The notes beneath the pieces were generated by a model. The model saw only the letters and a list, made by a program, of their open reading frames with translations. It did no database searches and was not told the DNA's origin. Source: Anodontia alba (taxonomy: Eukaryota > Mollusca > Bivalvia > Lucinida > Lucinidae). Taken from it: a DNA stretch of 64,000 nucleotides. The stretch is from the NCBI GenBank assembly GCA_964016985.1, contig OZ024823.1, positions 112,367,459-112,431,458 on the forward strand, written 5' to 3'. The translations under genes were made by a program, and so were the position numbers. Shown here piece by piece: positions 21,453 to 32,846 of this stretch (positions within the stretch are counted from its first letter, which is position 1; every line of letters starts with the position of its first letter).

Positions 21453-21730
21453 CATTACGAAAACACACCTATTCAAATATATTGAAAATTTCGCTACCAA
21501 AAAATGAAATTTTCAGATAAAAAAAATCTGATATTTTTCACATTTCTGCTCAAAACATAGATTGTGGGTACTCGTTAGAACCGCCTCGATGAGGCGGTTC
21601 TAACGAATACCCACAATCTATGTTTTGAGCAGAAATAAGAAAAACAATTTATACCCCTGTAAACCCCAGTTTTACTATATAAAAGTGGGGTTTAAGGGGG
21701 TCAAAAGTATATAGGTATGTTTTCGTGATG
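21453..21730 (+). mobile_element. MITE-A copy, near-perfect palindrome
   Basis: Counterpart of 6119-6396 with the same GAT loop and full-length arms (CTCAAAACATAGATTGTGGG on both sides). Confidence 0.92.
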
Positions 21731-22254
21731 GTTGCCGTCTGTACGCGAAACGGAGTCGAGACAGATCTGGTTTTTATGCAGGTCGCAAATGTTATAAAAT
21801 TAGTTTAGTGTTTAGGGGCTCCTAGCTGTACCGTTGTCAGATTACAAAGAAATAATTTTACGAGTACTATTAAAAGACTGAAAAATCAACATTTTAGCAA
21901 ATGCGAAGCCGTACGTACTTTTGTCTCTTGTAAAATGAAGGTAAAGTTGTCACGTTCAGTCACATCCTGAGAACTGTCTACTACAATATTTCAAGTATAT
22001 GACCATTTAGGATCATCACGGTCAGAAAATTACATATTGCTACCAGATAATTTGAGACCACCGTGTGAAAACCAACATTTTCACTAGAAACGAAGACCCT
22101 TATCACCCTAAAATTGGTGGAATTTGGTCATTTTATTTCGCTGGCATATATCCCGGACTTTGTACATTACGTAAGGCAACTTTCGAGTATCCTGACTACA
22201 CCGCGCGGCCGCTGTTGATATGAAACAAAGACTTCCTTTGAGCCACAAAGTTCG

Positions 22255-22438
22255 AAAACGTACCTTTCGGACATGTATACCCAGCGAGGATTTAGATCAG
22301 CATGCGAAGTCGCACAGTCTGATCAGGATCCTTACTGGGAGTATTTTGGATAGCAAAGTTTCTACAAAACAAACAAAGACCCTGATCAGACTGCGCGGGT
22401 TCGCTTTTGTTTGGCGCACATGTCAGAAGGTACGTTTT
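22255..22438 (+). mobile_element. MITE-G copy
   Basis: Counterpart of 6940-7127: inverted ends AAAACGTACCTTTCGGACAT / ATGTCAGAAGGTACGTTTT around GATCAG-rich arms. Confidence 0.75.
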
Positions 22439-22573
22439 ATCATGCTGAGGTTCATTTTTCCATTAATATTGCTGTTGTTCGCCAAATCACTGTATTTACC
22501 CTAAGTATTCAGACACCTGATCTCCTTACCATTTAAAATCTGAACGAGTCCATTTTATTACCTGGTGATGTAG

Positions 22574-22639
22574 GCAACAGTGTAGACCCTGATCAGACGC
22601 CGCGTTCTGCGGCGTCTGATCTGGGTCTATACTGTTTGC
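22574..22639. repeat. 66-bp hairpin
   Basis: Identical in design to 7263-7328, with the stem CAGACGCCGC-GTTCT-GCGGCGTCTG preserved. Confidence 0.8.
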
Positions 22640-22922
22640 TCTGGTTTAAATAGTGAAATTCTTAAAAAGAGAAAAAGAACATTCACGTAGTAACTGTTAT
22701 GCCACCATAATATTGGCTGTTTCTCTGAGTTGCTCAAAACTTGCTAGATGAGATATTTGAGGTCTGCCCATCTTTGGCCTCTATATACTTTTTCTTGCTT
22801 CAACTCTCCTAATATAAGGACGTAAGGGATAATATGTAAACATAAGAATTAATTTTTTTAACCCCTTCCAATTTATTAAATTGTCATACTAATGAAATGT
22901 GAGATTGTTGGTAAGAGTGGCT

Positions 22923-23045
<123 letters not shown>

Positions 23046-23332
23046 AATCCTGATAGATTCCCCGGGGCTTCAGGGTAAAATGTAACGGGATTCAAATGAA
23101 CGAAATACCCCCTTCCACTGAGTTAAGTACGGTAAAAGGCGTTTCGCTAATCGAAAGATTTTAACTTCTTAGGTGCTCTGTAATTTTCTGTGGTATTGTA
23201 CTTTTTGTCACAATGTTTCACTTCATTTTACTTGGTGTTAACAATAATTGTTAATAACGACCTTAAGAAAATAAAATGCAACAGTCCCTAAGGTATGATT
23301 TAGCCGCGCAATGCGAAAACGTCTTTGGGCAT

Positions 23333-23406
23333 ATGCGGACAGCGAAGGTCCAGATCAGCCTGCGCAACTGCGCAGGCTGATCAGGGCCTTTGCTGTCCGT
23401 TAACAT
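23333..23406. repeat. Hairpin, GCGGACAGCGAAGG type
   Basis: ATGCGGACAGCGAAGGTCCA and GGCCTTTGCTGTCCG flank GATCAGCCTGCGCA-ACT-GCGCAGGCTGATC, a stem of about 35 bp. The close relative at 50064 keeps the design with a different inner stem. Confidence 0.8.
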
Positions 23407-23704
23407 AAAAAGGATTTGACACTACAAAATGCTTCAGTGGAGAGTAAAGGCCCGGATGAGATTTCCGGATGTGCAAGATGATGAGAATCCCGAATTTTGC
23501 GCATGCTGGAATGCAATTTTTCGCTTGAAACGGCTCAAAATTTTTATTGATAGATGTACACATACACCGGTGCTTTGTAAATTTCTGTACTTAAACTCTC
23601 TTAACCCTTAAGATGCCAAAAACAGCTGCATCTGAAAATGCCATCTGCTTATGTCGTCTGCAGCATTTTCTTGCAAGCATTTCAAACATACTTTTTGCAT
23701 ATAG

Positions 23705-23772
23705 GCAAACAGTATGGACCCAGATCAGACTGCTCCTAGAGAAGCAGTCTGAATTGGGTCCACACTGTTTGC
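23705..23772. repeat. Hairpin with GCAAACAGT ends
   Basis: GCAAACAGTATGGACCCAGA / TGGGTCCACACTGTTTGC around CAGACTGCT and AGCAGTCTG. Same class as 7263 and 48291. Confidence 0.8.
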
Positions 23773-23844
23773 AACAATGACTTTTAAAGTAACCGGTAGA
23801 AGACAAAACAGACGACAATTGTTGTGTTTGGCATTTTAAGGATT

Positions 23845-24544
23845 AAAGGGACTTGGTACACTTGGTAGATTTTTACCACTTTTATAAAAAAAAAAAAAAA
23901 AAAAAAAAAAGAAAAGAAAACAGCAACAAAAACAAACATGGAAACTTTACGACTTTCTTTGGTTTCCACCGCACCAATTGCCTTCTGAACAGTTGTCTAC
24001 TTTAACTCTTTCGGTGCTAAATTTCAGACGACATTTGTCGTCTGCTTTTTTATTTTAACAAACTATCGCTTGGAAAGACGTTTATATGTAAAGTTGATAG
24101 ACTGAATGTCAAACAGCGTAATCTATGCTGTTTGCAAAAGCCTATTATTATCGCCTGTGGCAGTGAAAGAGTTAAAATGGGAGCAAATTCTGTCATGATA
24201 GTGCAGATTTTTTTTTCTGGACAAACCTTTCTTGATTGGGTTGCCTGCGCTGAAAGTGTATCATTTCTCTTCAAATCCCCTTTTCCTATGCACTGCTCCT
24301 CCTTTGCATGCTTTACTTCTGCTTACTGTTTCTGCAGAAACAGCAGAAGTCTAAACACTTCACATAACCATGTATTGGAAGATGGTTGAAACACCAATTG
24401 AACCCTATTTTGTAATAAAATATAATCGATACAAAATGTCGTCTGCTGACATTTAAGGTTACTAAATACATTTGGTAGATTTGCCGCCAATTTATACAAG
24501 GGCGTAACTTTTGTGACTTGTTGATAGCCTTCCTGCACATCAAG
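23845..24544. other. Unassigned repeat-rich sequence
   Basis: Contains an A-run (23886-23910), a short perfect palindrome CAGACGACATTTGTCGTCTG at about 24027-24046 that resembles a minimal MITE-D, and 'aaaatgtcgtctgctg' at about 24437. Small overlapping frames on both strands carry no recognisable domain. Confidence 0.5.
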
Positions 24545-24636
24545 TCCCTTCTGAAAAGGGCTCTTCTCTAAAAGGAAAGAATTTGCTCCCAAGGGGAGCA
24601 AATTCTTTCCTTTTAGAGTAGACCCTTTTCAGGAGG
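24545..24636. repeat. Near-perfect 92-bp palindrome (family C)
   Basis: TCCCTTCTGAAAAGGGCTC ... AAGGAAAGAATTTGCTCC, a CAA loop, then GGGGAGCAAATTCTTTCC and back. This is the clearest copy of a dispersed palindrome; worn relatives lie at about 1625, 4125, 17325, 19420, 33630, 38850, 40611 and 54530. Confidence 0.85.
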
Positions 24637-25029
24637 TGACAAAATCAATTTAGACAGAGCTATCTCGCTTTAAAAAATATTCATTCCTCTAAACTCAGCG
24701 CCTGGAATAGACATATAAGAGCATCTGGCCGCAAACTTTATTAATAAGGGTTGCACATTTATTTATTACGCGGTGAAATTTGATGGATATTTCTTAATCA
24801 GATTTCACAATAGTTACTTTTCGCCATTTACTATATTCAATGAACTGGAATAAAAGGCAAATTGTTTTATAACCGTGCTTTTCCTTGACAGACTATTAAA
24901 ACTTTTTATAACAACAGCGTATTGTATGATTTATGCACAGCTAAATTGAGGACATAGAGGTATATGGATTATACTGACTTGTACCTGACACGGAGGTAAA
25001 TTTTTATCACATGTTTATGAAGATGTCAA

Positions 25030-26160
25030 TAGGTGTCATGGCCACTGATCAATATGTAAACATAGATTTAACGTCGCCCCAATGTCTCCCACTATGTATG
25101 AATTTAGCAGTTCTGATTTTCTATGTTTCCCCAATGCCTCCCACCAAGTTTCAGCTCAATCCTTACCAGTGGGAGCAGATGTCGTTTCAAGATTTTCAAG
25201 ATGGCCGTCTTGAATATTGAAACAGAACGAATTTAGCAATTGTAAATCTACAAGTCTGCCCAATGCCTCCCACCAAGTTTATGTTCATTCAACTTACCGT
25301 TCGGGAGCAGACGTGGTTTGAAGATTTTCAAGATGGCCACCGTGGCGGCCATCTTGGATATCGGAACGGAATGATTTTAGCCATTCTGAAACTCTATGTT
25401 GCTCCAATGCCTCCCATCAAGTTTCAGCTCAATCCGGCGTACGGTTTTGGAGGAGAAGTCGTTTGAAGATTTTCAAGATGGCCGACATGGCGACCATCTT
25501 GGATATCGAAATAGAATGATTTTAACAATTCTAATCCTCCATGTGGCCCAATTGCCATTCACCAAGTTTGGGCTGAATCTGGCTTAGGTTTTGGAACAGA
25601 TCAGGTTTCAAGATTATCTTGGATAGCCGAACGGAACGATTTTAGCAATTCTGAATCTCTATATAGCGCCGATGCTTCCCATCAAGTTTCGGCTCAGTCC
25701 AACTAACGGCTTGGGAGGAGATGTCTTTTGAAGAGTTTCAAGATGGGCGCCATGGCAACCGTCTTTAATATGTGAACGGAACGATTTTAGCAATTCTGAA
25801 TCTCTACGTCTCTCCGATGCCTCCTATCAAGCTTTGCTCAATCCAACTTACGGTTTGGGAGGAGATGTCGTTTGGAGAATTTCAAGATGGCCGCCATGGC
25901 GGCAATCTTGGATATCGGAATGGAACGATTTTAGCAATTCTGACTCTCTATGTCAATGTGATGCCTCCCATCCAGTTTCGGCTCAATCCAACTTACAGTT
26001 TGGGAGGAGATGTCGTTTGAAGAATTTCGGGATGGCCGCCATGGCAGCCATCTTGGATATTGGAACGGAACAATTTTAGCAATTCTGAATTTCCATATTG
26101 CCACAATGCCTCCCACTGTTTCAGCTCAATCCAGCTTGGTTCTGGAGGAGATGTCGAAAA
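25030..26160. repeat. Array of about eight ~140-bp units
   Basis: Each unit runs 'caagatggccgccatggcgg', 'ccatcttggatatcggaacg', 'attttagcaattctgaat', 'atgcctcccatcaagtttc', 'ggctcaatccaacttacgg', 'ttgggaggagatgtcgtttg'. Unit lengths vary slightly. Frames of 60-80 codons inside are repeat readings. The paired GATGGCC/GGCCATC of each unit resembles a palindromic YY1-type site, but I infer no function. Confidence 0.92.
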
Positions 26161-26171
26161 TGTGAAAAGCT

Positions 26172-26250
26172 AACGACGGACGACGGACGGACGGACGACG
26201 GACAACAGGCCAGTGCATAAGCTGACCTGGAGCAAAGCTCCAGGTGAGCT
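26172..26250. repeat. GACGGAC microsatellite plus hairpin tail
   Basis: CGACGGACGACGGACGG repeats, then AGCTGACCTGGAGC-AAA-GCTCCAGGTGAGCT and (AAT)n. This '...CCAGGTGAGCTAA' ending closes the ~140-bp array. A relative lies at 33195-33282, where GACGGACAGACGAACG leads to TTCAGGTGAGCTAAA. It probably marks the 3' end of a retroposon-like repeat; inference from position. Confidence 0.7.
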
Positions 26251-26614
26251 AATAATAATAATAAAGACTATATTTTCAGTGGGTAACACAATTAGCTACA
26301 AGCTACTCTTCCTTGAGGCCTACCTAACAAAATATATACAAACAATGAAAATATGTAAACAAAATAAAGCACGCACACACATACAGTTCGATAAAATAAG
26401 TCACTAGATCATTTGCCATACATTTGCCATAGCCTGATTGCCCCCATTCTTTTTTTATTTACATTGAATCAGTACGACGATATAAAGAGGAACTCAGTCC
26501 TGGAACTTGATCTTACCGAAAACGGAATGCAAGAACGAGTTCTTGTTTGGAATAATTATTTTAAGATCTCAAAATTATTTTAAATGTACACATACAATGT
26601 AAGCAATCACCCAG

Positions 26615-26925
26615 GTAAGAGAAAAGTCCAGGGAGTGCTACAATCACAAGCCGCAGCCCTTCCCAGACACCAAGATGAAGAGGAAACAGACAAAACCAAA
26701 CAAGCGCAAATCGAACAAACGTACTGAAAAGCATTAAGATTAGCTCTCTTCCCCAATCGAAGTAATCGCAATGCTAAAAGGACTGAAAAACACAGGAACA
26801 AAATAACACAAGGCAACACTTAAAACAAATTTCCTCGTAGAATAAATCACAAAACTAACACCGGGACCACCGCCTTTTTACCAACCGACTAACTTCACCC
26901 TGGGTCCCGATGCCACTCCTAACCA
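26615..26925 (-). repeat. Dispersed repeat family B, copy 1
   Basis: Plus strand begins GTAAGAGAAAAGTCCAGGGA and continues through 'cccttcccagac', 'aaacgtac' and 'caccgggaccaccgcc'. Four other copies here (35267, 36800, 41788, 60977) share it, all in this orientation. It creates recurrent spurious minus frames rich in Leu/Val. Confidence 0.85.
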
Positions 26926-27087
26926 TAACTTTGACTGAAATTATTGTAAATTATCTGGCCTTACTATTTGTTAGATATGAGGTATTTTGGTAAGGAGCAT
27001 GTCTATCAAGCACTTGCTTTGGGAAGAAACGGTTCCACTGATAATTTTTATAGGACAATTGGTTTTCTACTCTACCAGCAACATCAG

Positions 27088-27293
27088 AAAATGTGCTTTC
27101 GCATATGTGTGCCAAGCGCAGATTCAGATGAGTCTGCACATTAGTGCAATCTGATTAGACTATTCACTGGGCGCATTTTGGATAGCCAAGGATGCGAAGT
27201 TTCATCATACTGAAAATGAAGTCTGATAAGACAGCACGGATGCGCAGACTGATTTGAGGTTTCGTTTGGCGCACATGTCAGAAGGTACTTTTT
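27088..27293 (+). mobile_element. MITE-G copy, diverged
   Basis: Ends aaaatgtgctttcgcatatg / gcacatgtcagaaggtactttt with a 'ttttggatagccaaggatgcgaagtttc' centre, the family hallmark (here quoted in parts: ttttggatagcc, gcgaagtttc). Confidence 0.7.
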
Positions 27294-27466
27294 CTCACGT
27301 TGGAACACATTGAGTTTAAGTTAACGAATGTAAGGAATTTGCGATAGTTATAGGCCTTTTTTGCATGTCTTTGAATGGGCAAAGTTGTGTCGTCACAGAT
27401 GATTAGATATAATGAGGAAATAAATTTACGTGGATGTGGAGAAATTACGTATACGCTCGTAAAACA

Positions 27467-27745
27467 CATTACGAAAACACGCCTATTCAAATATATTGAA
27501 AATTTTACCACCCAAAAAATGAAAAATTTCAGATAAAAATTCTGATATTTTTCATATTTCTGCTTAAAACATAGATTGTGGTACTCGTTAGAACCGCCTC
27601 GACGAGGCGGTTCTAACGAGTACCCACAATCTATGTTTTTTTAGCAGAAATAAGAAAAATAATGTATACCCCTGTAAACCCCAGTTTTACTATATAAAAG
27701 TGGGGTTTAAGGGGGTCAAAATTATATAGGCATGTTTTCGTGATG
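27467..27745 (+). mobile_element. MITE-A copy
   Basis: Ends cattacgaaaacacgcc / ggcatgttttcgtgatg. Central stem perfect with loop GAC. Confidence 0.92.
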
Positions 27746-27884
27746 AGTACGCCTGAATCGTTTTTTTTTTTTTTTTTTATGACTTATTAACATCAAAGCT
27801 GCTGCAGAATATTTTACAAGAAAATATTTAATAAAGTACCCGTTACAATTCCATACACATACATTTTACATCACGTGCCTTTAG

Positions 27885-28004
27885 CCGTGTACAATATGGC
27901 GCATACAGCAGGTGACACAAAGAGATTCGGAACATGTGGTGGCCATGGTCATAAATGTAGTAATGTTGATGGTATTTACTGCAATGTTCGTGGGTTTATT
28001 CTGT
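27885..28004 (+). CDS. Candidate transmembrane exon, low confidence
   Basis: Between an acceptor-like CCTTTAG| and a good donor |GTAAGC, one frame is open for exactly 40 codons. It reads DSEHVVAMVINVVMLMVF then TAMFVGLFC, a convincing single membrane helix. A frame rich in Lys/Arg/Ser follows at about 28121-28366 and could be a cytoplasmic tail. Other frames through the same DNA are also open (a 73-codon minus frame), no family is recognised, and boundaries are phase 0, unlike the lectin modules. Treat as a hypothesis. Confidence 0.25.
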
Positions 28005-28504
28005 GTAAGCGATCGTTTGGAAGCAAGCAACACATAAATTAAAGGGAAACACAACGTTGGTGAAGGTTGATATGTGATAAAAGATCTTGAAAAGTCATGC
28101 ATTTTGATGTATATTTGACCAAATATCGGATGAAAACTAATAAAGTTAAAGCTAGGCGTTTAAAGACTTCAAAACCATTATCAAGGGCGCCCTCCTTTGC
28201 TGTATTCAATGAGGTTCTAAACATTTCAGAATATCAAAGAAAATCCACTTTCTGGTATAAAAAAACAATGCCGTTTTCAACAGAAAGGAAGGCAACGATC
28301 AGGAATCGATACAACTACCTAACACCTTCCGTCCAAGACACCAGAGGGAAAGAAGGGCGCGCTTAAGCAACGGCACCACAATCAAAACACTACAAAAGGG
28401 AGCTGGTGTTTTGCTCTTCTTAGGCTTTATACTTGTGTACCGCCTGTTTTGGTTTGTTTGCTTTTTCTCTTGGTGTCATTGGTAGGCTATGTTCTGTGAT
28501 TTTG

Positions 28505-28784
28505 CATCACGTAAACATGCTTATACAATGTTGACCCCCTTAAACCCCTCTTTTATCTAGTAAAACTGGGGTTCACAGGGGTATACATTATTTTCTTATT
28601 TCTGCTCAAAAACATAGATTGTGGGTACTCGTTAGAACCGCCTCGCTGAGGCGGTTCTAACGAGTATCCCCAATCTACGTTGTAAGCAGAAATAAGAAAA
28701 ATACCAGAGTTGTTTTCATCTGAAAATGTTCATTTTTTGGCGCTAAAATTTTCAGTATATTTGAATAGGCGTGTTTTCGTAATG
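28505..28784 (-). mobile_element. MITE-A copy
   Basis: Ends catcacgtaaacatgc / ggcgtgttttcgtaatg. Central stem perfect with loop GCT. Confidence 0.92.
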
Positions 28785-29301
28785 GCTCCTCCTAGACATC
28801 TTTATCTATTTTTGATATTTTCAAACCTTGATTTCATCCAATTTTGACTAACTCACATAAAAATGCACGACTGTTTTAAAATCTTGCATTCAGTTATACG
28901 TGTGGCGTAGAACATGATTGGCACAATTACACAATACAGGTACAGTATTCCAAAAACATTAGAATAAAAATCTAAATTGTGATGAAGTACGGGGAGACGC
29001 ATTACCGCCAATTACAGTGAAGGTACTTGCGTTCTGTAAAGAGCTAACAGAAGGTTAGCAAATATTGTCCCGTGTCGCAATTTAATCAGCACACGAAACA
29101 GACTATTTGTTTTCAAGATTAACCCATTTTAGACTGAATAAACACCCCCACAGTATATTTTGAAAGAGTTGCAAATTGTATAATTTACGTATTCCTAGAG
29201 AAAAATGACTAAATCTTTTGCAAACAGTGGTGACCCTGATCAGACGCCGCATAATCTGCATTGTTTGCCAGTTACTCTTTCAGGGGTCTCCAGACTATAA
29301 T
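28785..29301. other. Unassigned sequence
   Basis: No gene, repeat or motif recognised apart from a weak 'gcaaacagtggtgaccctgatcagacgccgc' hairpin relic near 29220 (relative of 7263, quoted in pieces: gcaaacagt, cagacgccgc). Confidence 0.45.
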
Positions 29302-29833
29302 GGGTTCATAGCAACATTTTACAGATACAAAACGCGGGGTTTATTTAACTGCAAAATCACGCAACTTCTTCTGAATCTGTCTAAAATGCTCTCGACAGTT
29401 TGATTTTCATAAGAGTGCTCTTTATTTTTGTGTTGTCGCCCTGCAGTCGTAGTACTAACACACTGACTGTTCCGTATTTCTTGGACTTACAGTAGTTATT
29501 CCACTGAAAGAAAACAAATGAGTATGCGTGTAGATTCGTGCAGTCTGAATATGGCCATCGTTGTTAAAATGGGTTCATAGCAACATTTTACAGATGCAAA
29601 ACGCGGGGGTTTATTTAACTGCAAAATCTCGCAAATTCTTCTGAATCTGTCTAAAATGCTCTCGACAGTTTGATTTTCATAAGAGTGCTCTTTATTTTTG
29701 TGTTGTCGCCCTGCAGTCGTAGTATTAACACACTGACTGTTCCGTATTTCTTGGACTTACAGTAGTCATTCCACTGAAAGAAAACAAATGATTATGCGTG
29801 TAGATTCGTGCAGTCTGATTATGGCCATCGTTG
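29302..29833. repeat. Recent tandem duplication, 269-bp unit
   Basis: Two direct copies starting GGGTTCATAGCAACATTTTA at 29302 and 29571. They differ at only a handful of positions. The copies include 'gccctgcagtcgtagta' and 'ccatcgttg'. No coding frame. Confidence 0.95.
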
Positions 29834-30946
29834 CACGCTTACTCAATCAATGGATACCGTAGAGTATATCGATGATCAGGTCAGGTCCTTATTAGACTAT
29901 GTGGCTGCGCAGGTCGATCTGGGGATTCGAAATTAATCTTAAGAAGAAAGGGCAATTCTATAGCGCGCATCAAATGATATATTATTTATCAAAATAGTAC
30001 TAAAGGTTTCATTTATATATTCAATAGGTGCTAAATATTGGCATCAGCGGACAAAGCGGAAACAATGTTGTTGCTTGACTTACTTATTTTTTTTTTTTTT
30101 TTTATTTTCCCACAACTTTGTACTCATAATGCAGCAATCTGTCAAATAAAAATTTAAAGGTCTTCCTTAAACTAAACCCTATAAAAGTTAACCATAAAAC
30201 AATAAATAAAATATAGAAAATAAATACATATATCTTAAAGGATCAACAACAGTACAACGGAGTGATATAGTCAATAGTAACTGTAGTCATGGTTTGCAAA
30301 AACAAAAAAAAAAAAAAAAAAAAAAAAAAACATTATCCGTTTGTTTTTTTTTTTTTATTTAAGATAAATAACATTTGTTTGAAACAGTTTTAACATGTAT
30401 TGTAAAACATTCAGTCACTTCGTAACATACAGTTCACTTCTCGGATTCGATCTATTACCGACTGACTTGAGGAAACACGAGGCCAATTACTATTAAGATT
30501 CTTATTTTCAACAGACACCTGGTCCCACGTTCACTTGACGATTATTGTATACCTTTTACTTTTCATTCTCCGGTTTTGACTGGCAGCAATCACTGTTGGA
30601 GACCATTTAAATAAAATGAATGGAGTGTTATCTAATATGATAAACTTGTAAATTTAAAATTAAATCATGTAAACCATTATTCATTTTTAAAATTTCAGAA
30701 GGTTAAAATTGCTTCTGTCTTTTGACGATCATCACTCCTTGGGTCCCTAAAACAAATATGTATGTGGTTTTATCTAATAGAAGCGTAAATTGATATTTAA
30801 ATACAATATATAAAACATGTATTTTTAAACTTTAACAAGTTTTGAAACGGAGACTCCTTTAAAACTAAAACACATTAACTTCAAATGAACGAAAATAATT
30901 ATGCAAAAATATAAGTGAAGATACCCAAGAAATGCCACAATCATAA
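29834..30946. other. Unassigned AT-rich sequence
   Basis: Contains T- and A-runs (about 30088-30103, 30303-30330). No supported gene or recognisable repeat. Confidence 0.5.
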
Positions 30947-31225
30947 CATAACGAAAACATTCCTATTCAAATATACTGAAAATTTTACCAACAAAAAATG
31001 AAAATTTTCAGATAAAAAAATTCTGATATTTTTCATATTTCTGCTCAAAAAAATAGATTGCGGGAACTCGTTAGAACCGCCTCGACGAGGCGGTTCTAAC
31101 GAGTACCCACAATCTATGTTTTTGAGCAGAAATAAGAAAATAATGTATACCGCTGTAAACCCCAGTTTTACTATATAAAAGTGGGGTTATGGGGGTCAAA
31201 ATTATATAGGCGTGTTTTAGTGATG
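30947..31225 (+). mobile_element. MITE-A copy
   Basis: Ends cataacgaaaacattcc / ggcgtgttttagtgatg. Central stem perfect with loop GAC. Confidence 0.9.
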
Positions 31226-32448
31226 AGCACAGCATTCCCGAGGCACCAAAAGAAGGAGAGATGAGAAATAAATAAGGACAACACAAACGCCACATACGAA
31301 ACCACAAACGCAAAAACAAAGAGGAATCGCGACAGAAGAACCGCATTTGAACGATCAATAGGAAAATTACTGAGGGGGTGCGGGGCTTAAACCAGTTTTA
31401 TTCGCGCGAAACCTCACCCTTTAGTTTGATGCATCTCCAAATTACAAATATATGTTCGCTCCACAAAGGGTCACTGATCATACCTCCTAGCTCATTGTTG
31501 AGCGATTTCTTTTTTTAAATCAATCCAAATTAAACACAGTGATCCCAAAGAACCAAAGGACCAGCAAAATACAAACTACATGTACACTAAAGTGAAATAT
31601 GGGAAGAAGTTTTACGACCGCGACACAACGCTTAACACCAGCTATAGTGAAGATAAATGATGAAATTAGCCAAAGTGTAAGTGTCTATACTTTTCTGAGC
31701 CACACTAGCTATTTCTGTTTCACTTGCGTTAGCATGGGCGACCTAGGCGCGCAAGTTTCCGTCTGTCCGTTCGTCAGTTTGTTTGTCCCCGTATTTACGT
31801 CCACTCTAGCGTTCACCCTAAAAGACGTCTACAAACTGTTAAACTTAACAGTTAGTTTCCCTTTACTGATTTATCTCACTAAGCTTAACAAGGATGACAT
31901 CTCTCACTCTGCTGGTGCTTATTTTCACATTTTAGAACGCAGGTGTGACAAACTTCACTGAAATCTTTATACCTGACCAATTAGGCCTCATCAGTCACCA
32001 TCATATTAATTTTCAAAATTCTTGATAGAGCCGAATGATCACAAAGGACCCAAAACTATAAACTAGACTACAAAAAAAAGTACAGGGAGTTTTATGGTCC
32101 CACAATATATAAACACCAGCTGTAGTGAAGACGGATTTATTCTAAAAGGAATAACCCTTCCGAGCAAAGATGAAAATAGCTTGTGTCAAAACTTTCTGTG
32201 TCAGACTAGCCAGTGTCAGCTAATGAGGACAAAACCAGGTTAAAGCCATCCTGTAGGTATTTTTATTTATCCTCAGGCGTGTTTCCTCTGTAACTGTCTG
32301 TTGGCATTCTGTGATTGCATGGCCTTCAGTCACTACAATCTACTTTCGACACCTTGGGAATATTATGATTATTTCGGTGGCCTTTATTTATCTTACTTTC
32401 TCAATTCAGTTTGTATATGCGTGTTGTACGAATGATATTACCTTTTAC
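31226..32448. other. Repeat relics, no gene
   Basis: 31226-31440 is a diverged relative of family B ('gaggcaccaaaagaagg', 'accgcatttgaacgatcaat'). Two related segments near 31600 and 32080 share 'acgcttaacaccagctatagtgaag'-type sequence, also seen reversed near 46285 and 46865. No frame of interest except noise. Confidence 0.45.
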
Positions 32449-32589
32449 CTAGTGTATTTCCCCGGCACAGAAGAAAGTATGTAGCTAACGCCATTATCCC
32501 TACACATACAATACCAACGACCGTTGACACTATGGCTATACCTGTTGCGCCGTCCAAGAAACTGTAAGAGTAACTGTTTGTCGACAAGC
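32449..32589 (-). CDS. Transmembrane exon of the membrane lectin gene
   Basis: Minus-strand exon of 141 nt between acceptor TCGTTACAG| and donor CTAG|GTAAAAG. It reads LSTNSYSYSFLDGATG, then the helix IAIVSTVVGIVCVGIMALAT, then YFLLCRGNTLG. A hydrophobic stretch of about 24 residues followed by an arginine fits a single-pass type I anchor. Both boundaries are phase 1, matching the SUEL exon 1.35 kb upstream on the same strand (33943-34242) and the signal exon at 39022-39108. Too short for a long-frame scan to report. Cytoplasmic exons should lie further left; none is recognisable. Confidence 0.68.
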
Positions 32590-32811
32590 CTGTAACGACA
32601 ATATCTTTTTAAGTTGCCTTAGTTTACTGTGATTTGTGACTGTGGCATTTCCTGGGTATCGTCACTCATATTTTTCTATATAGATATGTAGCGAAATAGG
32701 CGCTGTTCTTTTTTTGTTTTTGGACGGAACCACTTGGATTGAACATTTTATAGAACAGATTTCCAGAACAATTTCTGCGAATTTATTTCCAAACCGTGCA
32801 GGTTTCTTATT

Positions 32812-32846
<35 letters not shown>

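Larger units (their letters stand above)
15745..22759 (+). repeat. Duplicon 2 (direct copy of 90-7448)
   Basis: Collinear with duplicon 1 from 'cctttcgttacctttgg' to 'ctagatgagatatttg'. It lacks the mariner and the MITE-A at 186, has its own MITE-A at 15922 and a much longer 48-bp array. The right edge matches the base where duplicon 1 meets the N gap, and sequence beyond 22760 is present only here. Confidence 0.9.

Noticed and set aside
25030..26079. Plus frames of 60-82 codons in the ~140-bp array
   Set aside because: They repeat the array unit and break where units change length.
31071..31358. Minus frame starting inside a MITE-A copy
   Set aside because: It begins in the central palindrome and continues into a worn family B relative; no protein features.
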